A stretch of DNA of 64,000 bases from Alitta virens (GCA_932294295.1 OW028581.1:39337995-39401994); one strand, 5' to 3'; shown: positions 25,901 through 37,750, counted from the first letter of the stretch. Program-made: numbers and translations. The notes: generated by a model from the letters alone, not told the origin.

Positions 25901-28900
25901 TGTTTATGTATAGGCCTAATAGACGGGTCCACAGTTTTTCATTTAACATGTACTAGTTTAATTTACAATTTCAGACTTGAATTTTTGCCATACCTTTTGT
26001 AAGAGGACTCGACCCTCTGGCTCTCATTCTGGTGCTGTTTAATGTCCCGAACTACCGATAGGATAACGTTTTCAAAAAGCGCCACCAGGTGGGTCATGTC
26101 TGACTGATGCAGAAGCTGGTAGAGGTCGCACACTTGCTCTTGGCTGGAAATTTGAAAAGCACAATTAGGCAAAAATTCAAGAGTCTTTTCCACAGCTGCT
26201 TTTGTATTGGAGTTTCACAAACGAGTTTCCACAGAGTGCAAGCCACAAGATGCCATTTTTCATTACACAAACCTGGACGAACGTTAGATACATGTTTTGA
26301 AGGGATGAGCCAAAAATAAAGCTTGAGTTTTGAATCAACACATAAATGGTGATTATTGGCAATTATATAAATTGTCAAAAAAAAGGCTCTATTCCATGAT
26401 ACAATCTGCAAGGTAGCCTAATTCTCCCACAGAACCAACTACAGTTGTCTTACCAACATATCGGAAGCTTTAATAAAGGTTCCCTTATCTGATGCAGTTT
26501 GCAAAGCTCAAAAAGCATATTTTTAAGATTAACACTTTGGTCGTCAAAGCATGGAAAGGGAGGGGGTTACCACTCTTATTTTCCTCACTTACATAAACCT
26601 ACATATGTGTATGTTTGCATTTCTTTGTTTTTATTGTAAATCTGTGCTTTGTATTTTATCCTCTATTGTCAAATAAACTGAGCTTTTTTAGCTGAATATA
26701 TAAGTCTGACTATTCATATTGAATTATTGCTGCCACAGGCCTAATAGGAGATCCATAATATTTGTTTCTTTATTCTTGAACTCTTGACTAAGTTAAAGAC
26801 GCACTTAAGCACCCAAATATACACATAATTGCTCACGATCTTTTTTGCTTATGATCAAAACAAGCAGTATTTAAGTGCATGGCTGGGTAGCCATGTACAT
26901 CACGCAATATTGACGTCAATGAGCCAAAGTGAACAAAAACACAAATTGCCATCTGTGTGCTGTATGTACGTGAGCTAACACAACTACATATCGTGTGCCG
27001 GCTTAAATGTATTTATATGTATGGATGTATGTAGCTTAATGTTATCATATTGGCTATTAGATTATTTGTATTGAGTGTACAATTGTCTCTCTGTTTCGTC
27101 TAGATCTTAGAATGTTATATGTACATTTGTATGATTCATAGTTACAAGATCTCGAAAAAAATATATATTTAACTTTGAAGTATACCCAAGGTATTTATTT
27201 AATGAAAACCACTGTACTAGTGGTGCACTTCCAGAATAGCAATATCCGATATAGTACTTTTTTGATATATACATCTTCACCTGTCATAATGGCTATTTGT
27301 CTTGACTATGAAAGGTCTAGCATCACATCATTACGTCTGCCACTGGCTAACGTAGGACATGGCTTTGTTGACATACATGATTGAATATTTTAAACTGAAA
27401 ATATATATGTGGAACTTATATCAATGAAAATTTATTCGAATCTTTGATAACATCTGCATTTTTGCCAATTATATTGCCCTTGACCTTGCTTCTAGTGTTC
27501 TATTTCTTTTAGCACGTTTTTCACTTTTCACCTTTAAGTCTGAAAAATTCTGAGTACAATGATTCATGCGTCATTAACAGGTGCAAAATTTCGCATGTAA
27601 TTCATGTATATCATGTGATAGGGGGAGTAACTAGGCCGTCCTGACGATATATGTACTTATGTACAAAATATGCACTAATAATAGGCACTATGTACATCAT
27701 ACTTGCACAAAAGTGCATGTTTAGCAAAAAATAAATGCATGTACAATGTATAGCAAAACAAAATGCATGTACAAAGTTTAGGAAAAAGATATTTAAAAAA
27801 AAGAAAGAAGTTGTTTATGTATGATAGGGACTTCACTAATTAATCTAATAAAACTTCCAGTAATTTCCTGTGATAATATTATTAATGAGGAAAAATTAGA
27901 TTTGTGTTGTATGCTATTATATTGTATCAAGTAGGCCTATATTATAATAATTGGTACATAATTACGCTATACAATATATCTATAGACTCATTGCATTACA
28001 GTGCATATTAGTTTGTTGTGCAATTACATATATATGCTACTGTATGCAATTACATATGCACATACAAGTGGTATTTGCAGGATTTTCCCTGAAGGCTGTC
28101 CCAATTATCTGTTGAATAGGCTGTCTTTCTTTCAGCACTATTACTACCCATTCTCACAAAATGTCTCCCAGCTACTAGGTATGTTTCTGATCAAAGAACA
28201 TAATGTTCGTTTCATTACAAGATGACATATCATTCATGCCCATGGCAATTTCTTTATAATACTATATTAAGCCTGCAGATGCTATGTAAGTTAATGTTAC
28301 AAATACATAGATATATCTGGGTCTACCAAAATGGGATTTTCTTTGCATGTAAGTTATCAGTGAAGAGGCACTTCAATGTATGCAGTGACACTTAAGGCGA
28401 TAAAATGCCCTTGAATAACTCTTATGATAGCTTTGTCACCCACCCACATTTGAATGAATTACACAGACAACAAAAATATACCCTAATAGGAATAGTTTAC
28501 CAATTTCCAAGAAATAATACCCCAAGATGCATTTGGTTGAAAATACGACAGCACATGTGGGTTAATGCAATTCATAAACAGTGTCGAATGCTCCATGAGG
28601 ATCAGAATAGTCAAGTGCTGACTAAAACTCAGCTCAAATCATAACATGTGTAAAGCATTACAAAAACATACAGTTGAGTGTCAACATTGAGGCAACTCAG
28701 TATTCACAAAGTACTGTGTCAACATTGAGGCAACTCAGTATTCACAAAGTACTGGTCTTAATCAAGAGTATTCTATGTATCACTCAAATTAGAATGATTA
28801 AAATGCAAAGGTCAAAGGTTCAAGGCCTTAGTACCCCTTACTGGTGAGATATTCATTATTGTGAGGTGATTTTACAATGAGGTTACACTGTGTTCAACTG

Positions 28901-30747
28901 TATGTCAAATATAGGTACATGGAATTGCAGTAAAAGCCAACTCTTGTTTTTTTGAAAAACAGCCCTGGCATGGAAGTTTTGAGCAATCATGTGATATAAA
29001 CACGCACTGCCAATTTTTCCAGGGTTATTCACTAGAAATATTAACATATGTAATATATTGGGATAAGCTATTGCATATTTAATACAGATTTATTAAACAG
29101 TTTAATAAACGGATCTGCTATCTTCTTACTTGGTGGGTATGCCAAGAATTGGAGAATTGTTTTTAATTAAGTGCATTGCAAAGCAAAATACAAGAAAGAC
29201 TTGACTTGCACCTCCCTATGCCCCTGTCAAAAGCAATATCACAAAGAGAAAGCACAGCAAGTGTAACGTTTATGAATCGATGAACTGCGTGTACCACACA
29301 AACTGCTTCTTGGTATAAGACATCTATGGGCATGAATGAATATAATATATATATATTGATCATTATACAATATATGTCATGTGAATTGATCAGAAAATTT
29401 ACCATTTTTCTGACAAAATCTGGAAATCATATCCCAGATCGCCTTTTTTGTATTCTTCCCACGCTTGGCGTGAATTCACGAATAAGTTCTCACGAGACGC
29501 ATAAAGCGCGTGGACAGACGACTTCCGCCGCCTTTGTGTCTGCCGTAACAATGCCTGAACACTGGCAAATCCTCTTTCGAAGTCAGATTTGTTGATTTTA
29601 CCATCGCCATCTTTGTCTAGTTCCTTAAAAACTTCATCAAATTCACTGTCGTTTAAATCGATATCCGAACAAAGTTGTCGGAACTCGTGTCGTTCTAACA
29701 CTCCATTTCCGTTGACGTCACAAACGTAAAAGAGTTCCTCCAAGTTGACTGCAGCGCCACCTGTGCTAAGCGGTGAACCTACAGGTGAGTTCATAGCGGC
29801 CATCTTCCAAAATGGCGGACCATTAAACCAGTCCTAAAATTCGATACATTTTGAGTTTGTTTTGATTTTGTCTTCCAAGTTTTTATGACGTCATAATGGC
29901 ACATATTTAGGTTAGTAATCTAATCCATGCAGGCCAACTCTGCTTTCATTGTCAGAAGAAATCACTTGTTAGAAATCTATCCTAGAAATGAATCAATGAG
30001 TCCAGAAGTTTATCCTCAAAGAAATCCTGTCAGTCAGTGAAAACAAGTTATTACATTAACACAAACTTGAACAGATCATAAATTGAGATTGATGTCCATC
30101 AAAGTCCAGTTAGTCCAGCTGTCCAAATTGCTTTCCTCTTTGTTATGAATCCTGGGAGAGTAAGCTCATGTCTAGTATTAGGTATGCTCTGTGCATATTC
30201 TTACACGAAATGTCATGTGTGTAGTATATGATATGCGAGTATCAAAGTCCTTATTAAAGTCTTCACCACGCACTAGACTTCCGTTGAGTGTCTGATAAGT
30301 TATTGAAAGTGTTTCAGGGTAGTTCAGACGACAGATGCAAGCTAAGTCCCTCTAAAGTGTAGCTCCTAATCCTGAACTGTACAAAATACGTGGCCTGCAT
30401 AATTAGCATCACAAAGTGTGGAGGGGCCTTGTGACTATAATAAACCTCATCTCAACTGCACGGGTCGATATTTTGGCCATACCTTGCCATTTCGCCATAC
30501 TGCTGACCTGTAAATGGCCTGCATGGAGGAGGCATGAACAGCTGTCGTGGCTGGAGGTGAAAAAGTGGTCAACTGCAGCTATATATATGTTTGCTATAAG
30601 TTCAATACATATGGCGTGTGTATGTTTCTGAATATGTTCAAAATATTGAAGTCAATATGAAGAGGCTCGCCTCGCCTCAAAGGTCATTGGTCTTGTAAAT
30701 AACATTGGTGTAAACAAGACTATCTATCGATCTGTCTATCTATCTAC

Positions 30748-30809
<62 letters not shown>

Positions 30810-32324
30810 GTCTATCTGTCTATCTATCTATCTTATTTCCTTTCATCAAATGATATGGCTTAATGGGCAACATGGTCACTTACTGAGGAGGTTGTAGGTT
30901 CCAACTCATTTTCTTTTTTATCATAAATGTGTTAGTCTTGAGGATCAATCCTCCTGGCATCATTAACATTACAACACTTAATCATTGTCATACATTTTAT
31001 TGTTACAGTAGATATTTTTCTTGGAGTTGATAGAAGGGTATTTGGCACATTGAAATCACCACAAATTGTGAGTGCTATGGTATACTTCCAGTGTCACCCC
31101 AAAGGTTAAAAGGTCACTGTGAACTCGTGACATCCTTGATATGTTCGCATTTAACCCCATTTCATGTCATTACTTAACTTCTTTAACCTAATTGCCCTGG
31201 ATACACAGAAACACCTGTTTGGAGGCTGTAATTGATCACAATATATACTAAAATTAATTTGAACTGTCAGATTGTTTTGTGAACATCAATCAATAAATTG
31301 GGTCAGTTTAATGGATGACATGTTGGTCAATTTGAGCCCTTGGCCTCATATACATACATTATATATATATAAAGGCTACAGTAGGGCCTCCATATTCTGG
31401 CTACCAAAGGTATACCATGTGTGTTCATAAATACACAGTGGCTACATTGCACCAAATTTTGGTCAAAACCTCCGTGGTTATAATACAGATTATAGAGGCA
31501 GTCGTAATGATGAGATGACAGCAGTTGGAGAGCTCTTAATACACATGTCAGCCATTATGAGGTTCAGTAACTATGGCAACATGCAGGCTACACTCAAAAA
31601 TGCTGATGCAGGGAATAAAACTGCTCAAATGGTCACTGATAGATTTGTTTTCCTGAGACATTTAAATACTTTTGCAGCTCAAAACAACATCCTGGCCAAA
31701 TATGAATGGATTATTTCACAATGTCATCATGTTTAACAGTTCATGATGGATATATCTTTCCTGGTGTGGACTCAGAATCATCTCATCACTACGTTTGCCT
31801 CTGATATTTTCTGTCCATTAATTACGACAATTTAGGCCTAATGATATATTTCTTTTCAATTCTAAACTTGGTTCTATTCAATACATATATATATATGAAA
31901 TTGAAACCCCTTGGAAAATAAGTTATATTCATATATCTTTTTTTAATTGTACATACCAAGTGAGCTGCGAAAGTCCATCGCCCATATTTCCCGCCCATTC
32001 GATGGCGGCAGCACCGTCGTCCCTATCACGTGACCCGAGGGAGCTCGAAGACGAGGGTGACATGCGCCGTCTCCTATGTTTGACGCCAACTGCGAGGAGG
32101 GCTTCTCCAATACTCTCAAATCCTCGCGAGAACTCTCTGAAAGATATCCTTCCGTCCCCATCATGGTCTAAATGTTTGAAGATTTTGTTAACTTCTTCGT
32201 CCGTTAAATCGGGACATATGGCCGCCAGTTCATTCTCTTCAATATACCCTGACCCATTTAGGTCACAGGAAGTAAACAATTCCAAGACTTTGTCTTCCTC
32301 CAAGTCTCTCGGGTTAAACGTCAT
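18727..32324 (-). CDS. RASEF: RASEF (Rab45)-type EF-hand/coiled-coil/Rab GTPase, complete gene
   Basis: Seventeen coding exons per transcript, every junction phase-matched: first exon A 29403-29803 or B 31957-32324, then 25994-26143, 25581-25671, 25170-25265, 24567-24754, 24149-24217, 23675-23765, 23495-23568, 23064-23176, 22551-22699, 22201-22344, 21972-22098, 21743-21824, 21520-21634, 21266-21391, 19151-19227 and 18727-18826. The product is about 730 residues (form A) or 719 (form B); human RASEF is 740. Domain order matches the family: EF-hand pair, coiled coil with the [18 protein letters not shown] block typical of RASEF, a Ser/acidic linker, a Rab domain ([24 protein letters not shown]) and a C-terminal NCC for geranylgeranylation. 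RASEF proteins are large atypical Rabs that act on membranes in trafficking. Orthology rests on domain order and motif similarity; CRACR2A/Rab44 relatives are less likely. Confidence 0.95.
19748..19760. promoter_or_regulatory. RFX X-box-like motif in RASEF intron
   Basis: GTTGCCTAGCAAC fits the RFX consensus (GTNRCC, short spacer, RGYAAC). It lies in the 2-kb intron between the Rab exons 21266-21391 and 19151-19227. RFX factors often control ciliary genes. A single intronic match is weak evidence. Confidence 0.25.
22201..26143 (-). CDS. RASEF: RASEF coiled-coil and linker exons
   Basis: Exons from 26143 down to 22201 encode roughly residues 134-522. The first (25994-26143) aligns with the human RASEF region after the EF-hands ([11 protein letters not shown] against QVSTLYQNIN). 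The next five (25671 to 23675) are heptad-rich coiled coil ending in the conserved [13 protein letters not shown] stretch. The last four are low-complexity, with Ser, Arg and acidic runs ([20 protein letters not shown]), and poorly conserved. Exon 23064-23176 has a tandem acceptor TAGCAG, so one serine can be included or skipped. Confidence 0.92.
22858..22936. repeat. ACT trinucleotide microsatellite in RASEF intron
   Basis: Imperfect (ACT/ACC/AGC)n tract of about 80 bp, ending in a run of about nine ACT units, inside the intron between exons 23064-23176 and 22551-22699. Confidence 0.8.
23811..23905 (+). repeat. SINE 3' fragment (family shared with 33.1 and 56.2 kb)
   Basis: Contains the block TCATCTCATCATTATGTCTG, then CCTCTGACAGCTGGTCATATAAAG...GCTTCAGAC. 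This recurs with variation near 31758-31820, 33280-33360 and 56235-56315. It has no tRNA-like head here, so it is a truncated copy. Confidence 0.5.
26144..29402 (-). other. RASEF intron
   Basis: A 3.26-kb intron from donor TG|GTAAAT (29402) to acceptor TTTCCAG (26144-26145). AT-rich. It holds a degenerate SINE fragment near 27278-27360 and a 38-bp direct duplication at 28681-28756. No exon was recognised. Confidence 0.8.
28681..28756. repeat. 38-bp direct tandem duplication
   Basis: The unit beginning TCAACATTGAGGCAACTCAG occurs at 28681 and again at 28719 without visible change. It looks like a recent local duplication inside an intron. Confidence 0.85.
29403..29803 (-). CDS. RASEF: RASEF alternative first exon A, EF-hand pair
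   Basis: ATG at 29801-29803 has a strong context (A at -3, G at +4). An in-frame TAG lies about 30 nt upstream, so this is a true first coding exon and not an internal one. It encodes 133 codons plus two bases and ends TG|GTAAAT in phase 2. Two canonical EF-hand loops are visible: [12 protein letters not shown] and [12 protein letters not shown], the second with Asp at position 12. A basic RRRK segment and a short tail follow. It splices to 25994-26143 (TG plus C gives Cys). Confidence 0.92.
29796..29818 (-). promoter_or_regulatory. YY1-like motifs at exon A start codon
   Basis: On the minus strand CCGCCATTTTGG (29807-29818) matches the YY1 core, and AAGATGGCCGC (29796-29806), which includes the start codon, is one mismatch from a second. 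YY1 sites are commonly placed at or just after promoters in animals, so exon A probably lies close to its own transcription start. Confidence 0.45.
30721..30832. repeat. TCTA (GATA) microsatellite
   Basis: About 110 bp of TCTA units with CCTA, TCTG and CGAT variants. It lies between the two alternative RASEF first exons, 0.9 kb upstream of exon A in transcription order. Confidence 0.95.
31758..31825 (+). repeat. SINE 3' fragment
   Basis: GGTGTGGACTCAGAATCATCTCATCACTACG... is a diverged copy of the SINE 3' block also seen near 23.8, 33.3 and 56.2 kb. It lies immediately downstream of RASEF exon B. Confidence 0.4.
31957..32324 (-). CDS. RASEF: RASEF alternative first coding exon B, EF-hand pair
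   Basis: ATG at 32322-32324; an in-frame TGA at 32394-32396 fixes the start. It encodes 122 codons plus two bases and ends TG|GTATGT, phase 2, exactly as exon A does. Two canonical EF-hand loops are visible: [12 protein letters not shown] and [12 protein letters not shown]. They are followed by a basic RRRR and a Ser-run tail. Organisation (EF pair, basic patch, tail, TG end) parallels exon A, so the two look like old duplicates. A good acceptor (TTTTATTTTCAG) just above 32432 suggests a noncoding upstream exon, so this coding exon is probably the second exon of its transcript. Confidence 0.88.
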
Positions 32325-32343
32325 TTCGTGTGTGATATGATAA

Positions 32344-32402
32344 AGGTCAAAGGTCAAATGTAAAATAAGTAGGTCAACTTCCCAGGCGAAAGGTCAAGGT
32401 CA
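32344..32402. promoter_or_regulatory. DR1 and SF1/ERR-type motifs upstream of exon B start
   Basis: 32344-32356 is a perfect DR1 (AGGTCA, one base, AGGTCA; HNF4/RXR/PPAR type). 32394-32402 is TCAAGGTCA, the classic SF1/ERR extended half site. Both lie within 80 bp upstream of the exon B ATG, in the 5' UTR or promoter. Confidence 0.35.
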
Positions 32403-32432
32403 CATCCTATGGTATATCCAATGGAGGTACTT

Positions 32433-35400
32433 GCTGAAAATAAAAGAAATAGTACAATTACTAAGAAAAACTGGTATGGAATTAACTAAGCCTATGGTTT
32501 AAAAATCTCTTCTAATAAATGTAATTTCCTTGATTTACTAATTCCAAAATTTGAATTTCCTGTTGGTTTGGAAAATTTAGTGTACACTTATGTTACTCGC
32601 AATAAACTATTCATTCATGTCATTGAAATCAATAATTTATATCTTAAACAAATAACCACAGGTAAACAGTTTCATTTTCCAAAATGCATTTATAACACAT
32701 ATTGGTCCGTAATTATTTATATGTATGACTCATATACACTAATACTGAATAACGCGTTTTATCAATGCCATTATTCAATGCTTTTACCGTGTGTGTAAGT
32801 TTTGCCTTGCGATTTATCCGTACATAATATTATTCAATATTGTCCATAATCGCATGATATATCTATGAAACATGTGGAGTACATAATATACATTAAGGCG
32901 AAATGCATGCATATGAAAGTGGTATACAGTTCAACTGAGTCTTTCTACTAACTAAAATTTAAAATATGGTCATTACTGCATTTGGAAAATAGCATAGCTA
33001 TTGGTTCATATTAACAGCTAAGAGCTACAGATTGCTAAGAAGGAACGATTGTGTTCTAAACTCAAACATGATTTTGAAAGTAAAGTTTTATTAAAAGGCA
33101 TTGGCCCCATTGGCTAGTCCTGCTAAAGGTCCCAGGTTCGATTCTCATCCCAGAGAGCTATACATCCCAGCTGGGTGTCGATCCAATGAGACGTTAAAAT
33201 AATTGGAGGTGTCTTGCACTCAGTGCCCATGCTGAGGCAAGTAAAGGACCCCGCTACGGGGTAAAGGTGTGGACGGAAAGCCTTATCATTTCATCATTAT
33301 ATATCTATCTCTTGCAGCTGGTCTAATATGCAGGCTTAGCTGCAGACCCAGTTTCATATTTAAGCAAAATGGTCTCTCTCCAGAAAACAGATACTTCAAA
33401 TGTAACTGGTCCAATGTCCGTTCAAAAGTTTCTTTGATAAGGTCTGTTATTTCAAGCAACCCTCAATTAATTGCTTTGTACTTTTCTAAAAACCAGACTT
33501 AATGATGGTATTGTAATACACATTTCCTTCTATTGTCTATCTGAAATGCTTTATCCGTAAGAAATACATCAACAATGCACATGTAAGTTGTAAGAAAGAA
33601 AATATCCCCGAGGTAATTACTTCATACAAGGAGAGTTCAATGTCCATTGTCCAGCAGACATGAAGCAGACATGAATAAACCTCTTTTTCTATATTAAGCA
33701 GCAATATGAACATAATTCTCCTTCATAAATCTCATTCATAGCCTATTATGACATATTAAGAAAGACATAAAGCAAATACCTCATCTTTTTGAAGGTTGGT
33801 AAACACAGCCTCCCATACATTGCATTGTCAAATGATAAAGTGTTCTTGAAATTATAATGCAACTGGTGGGGCCGACGTTTAAACTGGTTTTAATCAATAT
33901 AACGCATGTGGCTATTCACATTTTGGAGCAATAATAAGTCAAGTACTACACCATATGTACTTATGTTGTATACATATGCCTGGTGAATTAATCAATTCAT
34001 CCAGCAAAGTCCAACTAAGTGTACTTTTTATTGCAAATTTCAATTAGTTAATTTGCATTTAGGACTGCAAAACCGTTACAACGCAATGTATTTTTTATCA
34101 AATATTTTCATAAACTCCTACTGCTTTTTCTGGTACGTGCATTTAAAGTTTATATAATTTTGATTGCCTCTCCCCCTTTATAGTTATTTAGTAATAAATT
34201 CTTGGAAAATATTCATTAGTTCCAAAAGCTAATGATATTTTTTTGAAAGATTTTTGCTGACTACTTGATATTGGTATGAGATATTCTCATGTTGTGTTAT
34301 CAGTTTGTTCATTTAACATAAAACATCATGGACTATTTCTGCTTATATGCACCAATGTGTGTGTGTGAAATCAATAAGTTAAGCATATACATGTACCGTA
34401 TATATCTGATAACAAACTTAAGTTTCAATTAGAAGCCGGGGGCTTTTAGACGCCTGGGGCCAATAGGGTACCAAGAAATAGATTTAACTTGATTCGAGAC
34501 ATTAATTTCATACCCCAAATAATTTAGACCCCATGTTAAATATTACTTCTAATATATTAAACTGGGGCGTTTTTAATCAAGCAAATATGACATATATAAT
34601 AAACTTTATCCTCTTTGCTGGCTGGTTTTAGCATAAAGTGACGTATATCACCGGATGACAGTATTATATTTATTAATATAAATCTACTTTCTTTGACGCT
34701 TATTTGTTTGTAAAGTCATTTTGTATTGTCAATTCTGACGTTATTAGCACTGAGTCAGTTTTATCAATTGATGTCATAACTCTAGAAAGGTTTAGTCAGA
34801 GGTCCTTAGTTGCAAAAATTTAATAATGAACTAGTAAATAAGTTGATTTTTGGTTAAATATACGAGGCAGTGCATTGTTGATAAGTTTATTTATTTTTAT
34901 AAATAGATTACTTCTATATAAGCTACACTAACATGACAAACAACACCAGTTTACATTTTGAAAAATCAAGCATTTAGAAAAAATATTGGTTAAAAAACTG
35001 GTTATTAAGTTAACCTATATAAAATATTTTTTCTAATGAATCATGATATAAAACGCCATAGATTAATATATTGAACAGTAACTGTTATATCCTGCTTAAC
35101 ATAATTGAGATAGAAACTCTGCTTATTTGTTGAAATGCGTTTTTGGTCGGTCCAGCAATATCACCAGATGTAACAGAATAAAATGCATCGAGGGCCTGGA
35201 GTCTAATTATAGAATTTGACTTACCTGGATATATTTCCAATGTATGCTAGGAATTCAGCTTCAATTGAATAAATCCAAAATATACTCTAATCAACAATTG
35301 GCTTGTAATGACTTGTGACTGTCCTTTCCAAGATGCAACCAAATATTACTGACTGACCACTGTGACCAGAATGCACTTGAAATAGTCGTAAGGTCCCTCT

Positions 35401-36480
35401 TAAGGGGCATCTCAGACTCACCCTCCCTTAACTGTTTGAATACTTTAGTCAGGATGCACAGGTGCATCAACTATTGTTGTCAACTATGATTGCCAGCCAT
35501 TGTCGCCAGGAAGCTGTCAAATCGTGGCATTATTGTTCAATTGCAATCAAGCATGCTACATCTTATATGAAAGATTTTTTTGGATTGCAATTAGGATGTA
35601 CTCAGAGGATTCTAGTGTCGCCAGTAAGCAACTTGCAATGTGCATGACAAATGGAATGATGCATTTGTTTTCATAAAAGACTAAAATATACAATATAATG
35701 TATTCTCATTTGACTGTCTATATTAGTGCATCTCATTTCCCTGGATGTCTGTCTTGTGTCCCTGTCCAAGTGTCTGTCCCATCAAGCAGCCTTCTTAATT
35801 ACCCAATACATTGTCTTAGACCGTACCCAACTAGGCTTATTGTATGCCCAGTTATCAATGGAGCAATCACCCCTTTGAGCAAGTCATTATAATATAAATA
35901 GATCTGATTGAATACAAAAAAAAAAGGTATTAAAAATAATCAAGATTTTGTATTTTTAATTTTTTTTATTTTGGCTGCAATAATAAATATCATTTTGTTA
36001 TAAATACTTTTGACCTACTTACATACATGAAGTATACATGTACAGCACTACATAATTCATGTTATATAATATCCAATAATCGTGTGGAGTGGTAATACAG
36101 TCTGTATAATACATAAACATTTCATGATATCTCATGAATCAAAATTTATAATTACCGTGTGGCGAAAATAAATTCAGTTGTCAATGATCTGTACATTCAG
36201 CCATGGCAAGGCAAATAGATTGAAAAACATGCAAGCAATTAACTACACATTATTACAATATATTACAGGAGTCATATTTCATTCATATAAGGGCATAAAT
36301 AAATGCAGTAATTATACTTCAATACTATCATCGGCTGCAAGAATACAAATAATTCAAATACAAGCGATACTGTTATTTTACATTTTAGTTTAAAAGGGGA
36401 TAATTAAAAAAGCACATAAATATTGCTAAAATCTACATCGAGAATTTGACTGTTTTTAACAACTGCAGGGTCACATCTCA
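32433..36480. other. Intergenic or 5' intron of RASEF form B
   Basis: No exon recognised. It holds one full-length SINE (33107-33365) and otherwise AT-rich sequence. If exon B has an upstream noncoding exon, it could lie here or near 36.6 kb. Confidence 0.4.
33107..33365 (+). repeat. tRNA-derived SINE, most complete copy
   Basis: The tRNA-like head (CCCCATTGGCTAGT... and B-box GGTTCGATTC at 33135-33144) is followed by a body (GAGGCAAGTAAAGGACC, then a CATTTCATCATTATA... block, CAGCTGGTCTAATATGCAGG, GCTGCAGACC). The body matches the fragments near 23.8, 31.8 and 56.2 kb. Confidence 0.6.
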
Positions 36481-36517
36481 CCCTCAACGACTAGTTCCGG
36501 GTCAGGTCGTCTTAATT

Positions 36518-37092
36518 AGGTCACTGACCTGGTTAGCAACAATTACTTCCGGTCAGGTCACTAGAACCCCTGACTAGGAACGTATATATTGACAAAGACG
36601 ATCTTAAGCAGCAAATTCGAACTTCTTAAATGGCAAGAGCTGTCACGGCGCCATATTTCAAGATGGCCGCCAATATGGACACTATACTGAAAGGGGTGAA
36701 AATGAGGCTTAAAAATTCCATTCACGCAGACTTAGCAAAACACTCAAACCCTTTGCATTGTTCACAGATTATGAAATTACATTGAAGGTGTCAAAGTACA
36801 GTGTTTTCAAAAGACCGTTAGCCTATTCAAAAATGGCGCCAAAATAGGCCTTTAGAATTCGATTTTCAAAAAGCAGTCGACACATGAAGAAACATTATAG
36901 TACTGTTATGCCCTAAGTAGCTATTCAATAGCACAATATTTGGTGCTTGGGTCACTTGAATTTATAAAGAGAGCACTGAAACACCCAAATTAAAAAGAAT
37001 TAAACAATACTGGTGATTATAACAAACGATAGACACGTGACTTAGACACACAGTGGACGGTTAAGGTCACTGACCTTTCCCTGAGACACGTG
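36518..37092. promoter_or_regulatory. Cluster of IR1, E-box and YY1-like motifs
   Basis: AGGTCACTGACCT, a perfect inverted AGGTCA repeat with one-base spacer (IR1), occurs at 36518-36530 and again at 37064-37076. CACGTG E-boxes with the same flanks (AGACACGTGACT) occur at 37034-37039 and 37087-37092. YY1-like AAGATGGCCGCCA is at 36660-36672 next to GGCGCCATATTT. Further AGGTCA half sites and an ETS-like ACTTCCGG flank the first IR1. This could be a promoter or enhancer of the RASEF-type gene, which is transcribed leftward from here. Confidence 0.4.
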
Positions 37093-37368
37093 ACTATTTC
37101 ATAGGTTATTGAAAACGTCTGTTTAGTCAATGAATAAAACTGTGATGGTAATTCTAATAATTGAACTAAAATATTAATCTACATTTACATCATAATTCAC
37201 TTGAGGGCGCCATAATATTGCAGTATAAGGCTTGATTCAAATTAACAAACAGTGTTGAATAATGTATAGTTTCATTGCTCATGGAGAATTAAAAGGTGCT
37301 CTAGTTATTATTATAATGGCTATTATTACAATGGCTATTATGATTGCTTTATTATCATTCAACAAGCA

Positions 37369-37374
37369 TTTATT
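37369..37374 (-). terminator. Possible poly(A) signal of channel gene
   Basis: AATAAA on the minus strand, 1.34 kb after the channel stop codon. It is the first canonical signal I see downstream; a nearer variant signal may be used instead. Confidence 0.2.
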
Positions 37375-37535
37375 TTATGAATCCGCTGTACTACATTTCT
37401 CGGAGAAGATATGTTATTAATTATCAATTGTCATTCGTAACTATAGACACACTCTTTGCATTATTCAGTGATTATGACAATTGTGAAAGTACAATTCAAT
37501 GATATCGCCACTTCAGAGAAAAACATTTCACATAT

Positions 37536-37750
37536 TGACGTCACCACTTCTTGGCGCAATGACTCGCTGAAAATTTACAGACAAGGGCGCACTGATTCAA
37601 AATTTACAACCGATCAGCAACAACCATATTTTAAGAGAAATACTATTGGATACCCGTCTGAATATATTTATGTAATAAGACATAAACTGTCCTCAGCCAC
37701 TTTTAATATCAACAGACCCGCTTTTGCAGGTAGACCAATATATATAAAAG
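37536..37750 (+). promoter_or_regulatory. Possible core promoter: CRE and TATA box
   Basis: TGACGTCA (37536-37543, full CRE) lies about 200 bp before TATATAAAAG (37741-37750). A transcript starting about 30 bp further would run into the GC-richer block at 37.9-38.2 kb. No coding exon follows on this strand, so it could belong to a noncoding RNA or an LTR, or be chance. Confidence 0.25.

Noticed and set aside
31960..32340. 126-residue plus-strand open frame opposite RASEF exon B
   Set aside because: Antisense shadow of the EF-hand exon, with no similarity of its own.
36669..36788. Small ORF starting ATGGCCGCC on the plus strand
   Set aside because: About 40 codons with no similarity and no splice support; the start coincides with a YY1-like motif that explains the sequence.
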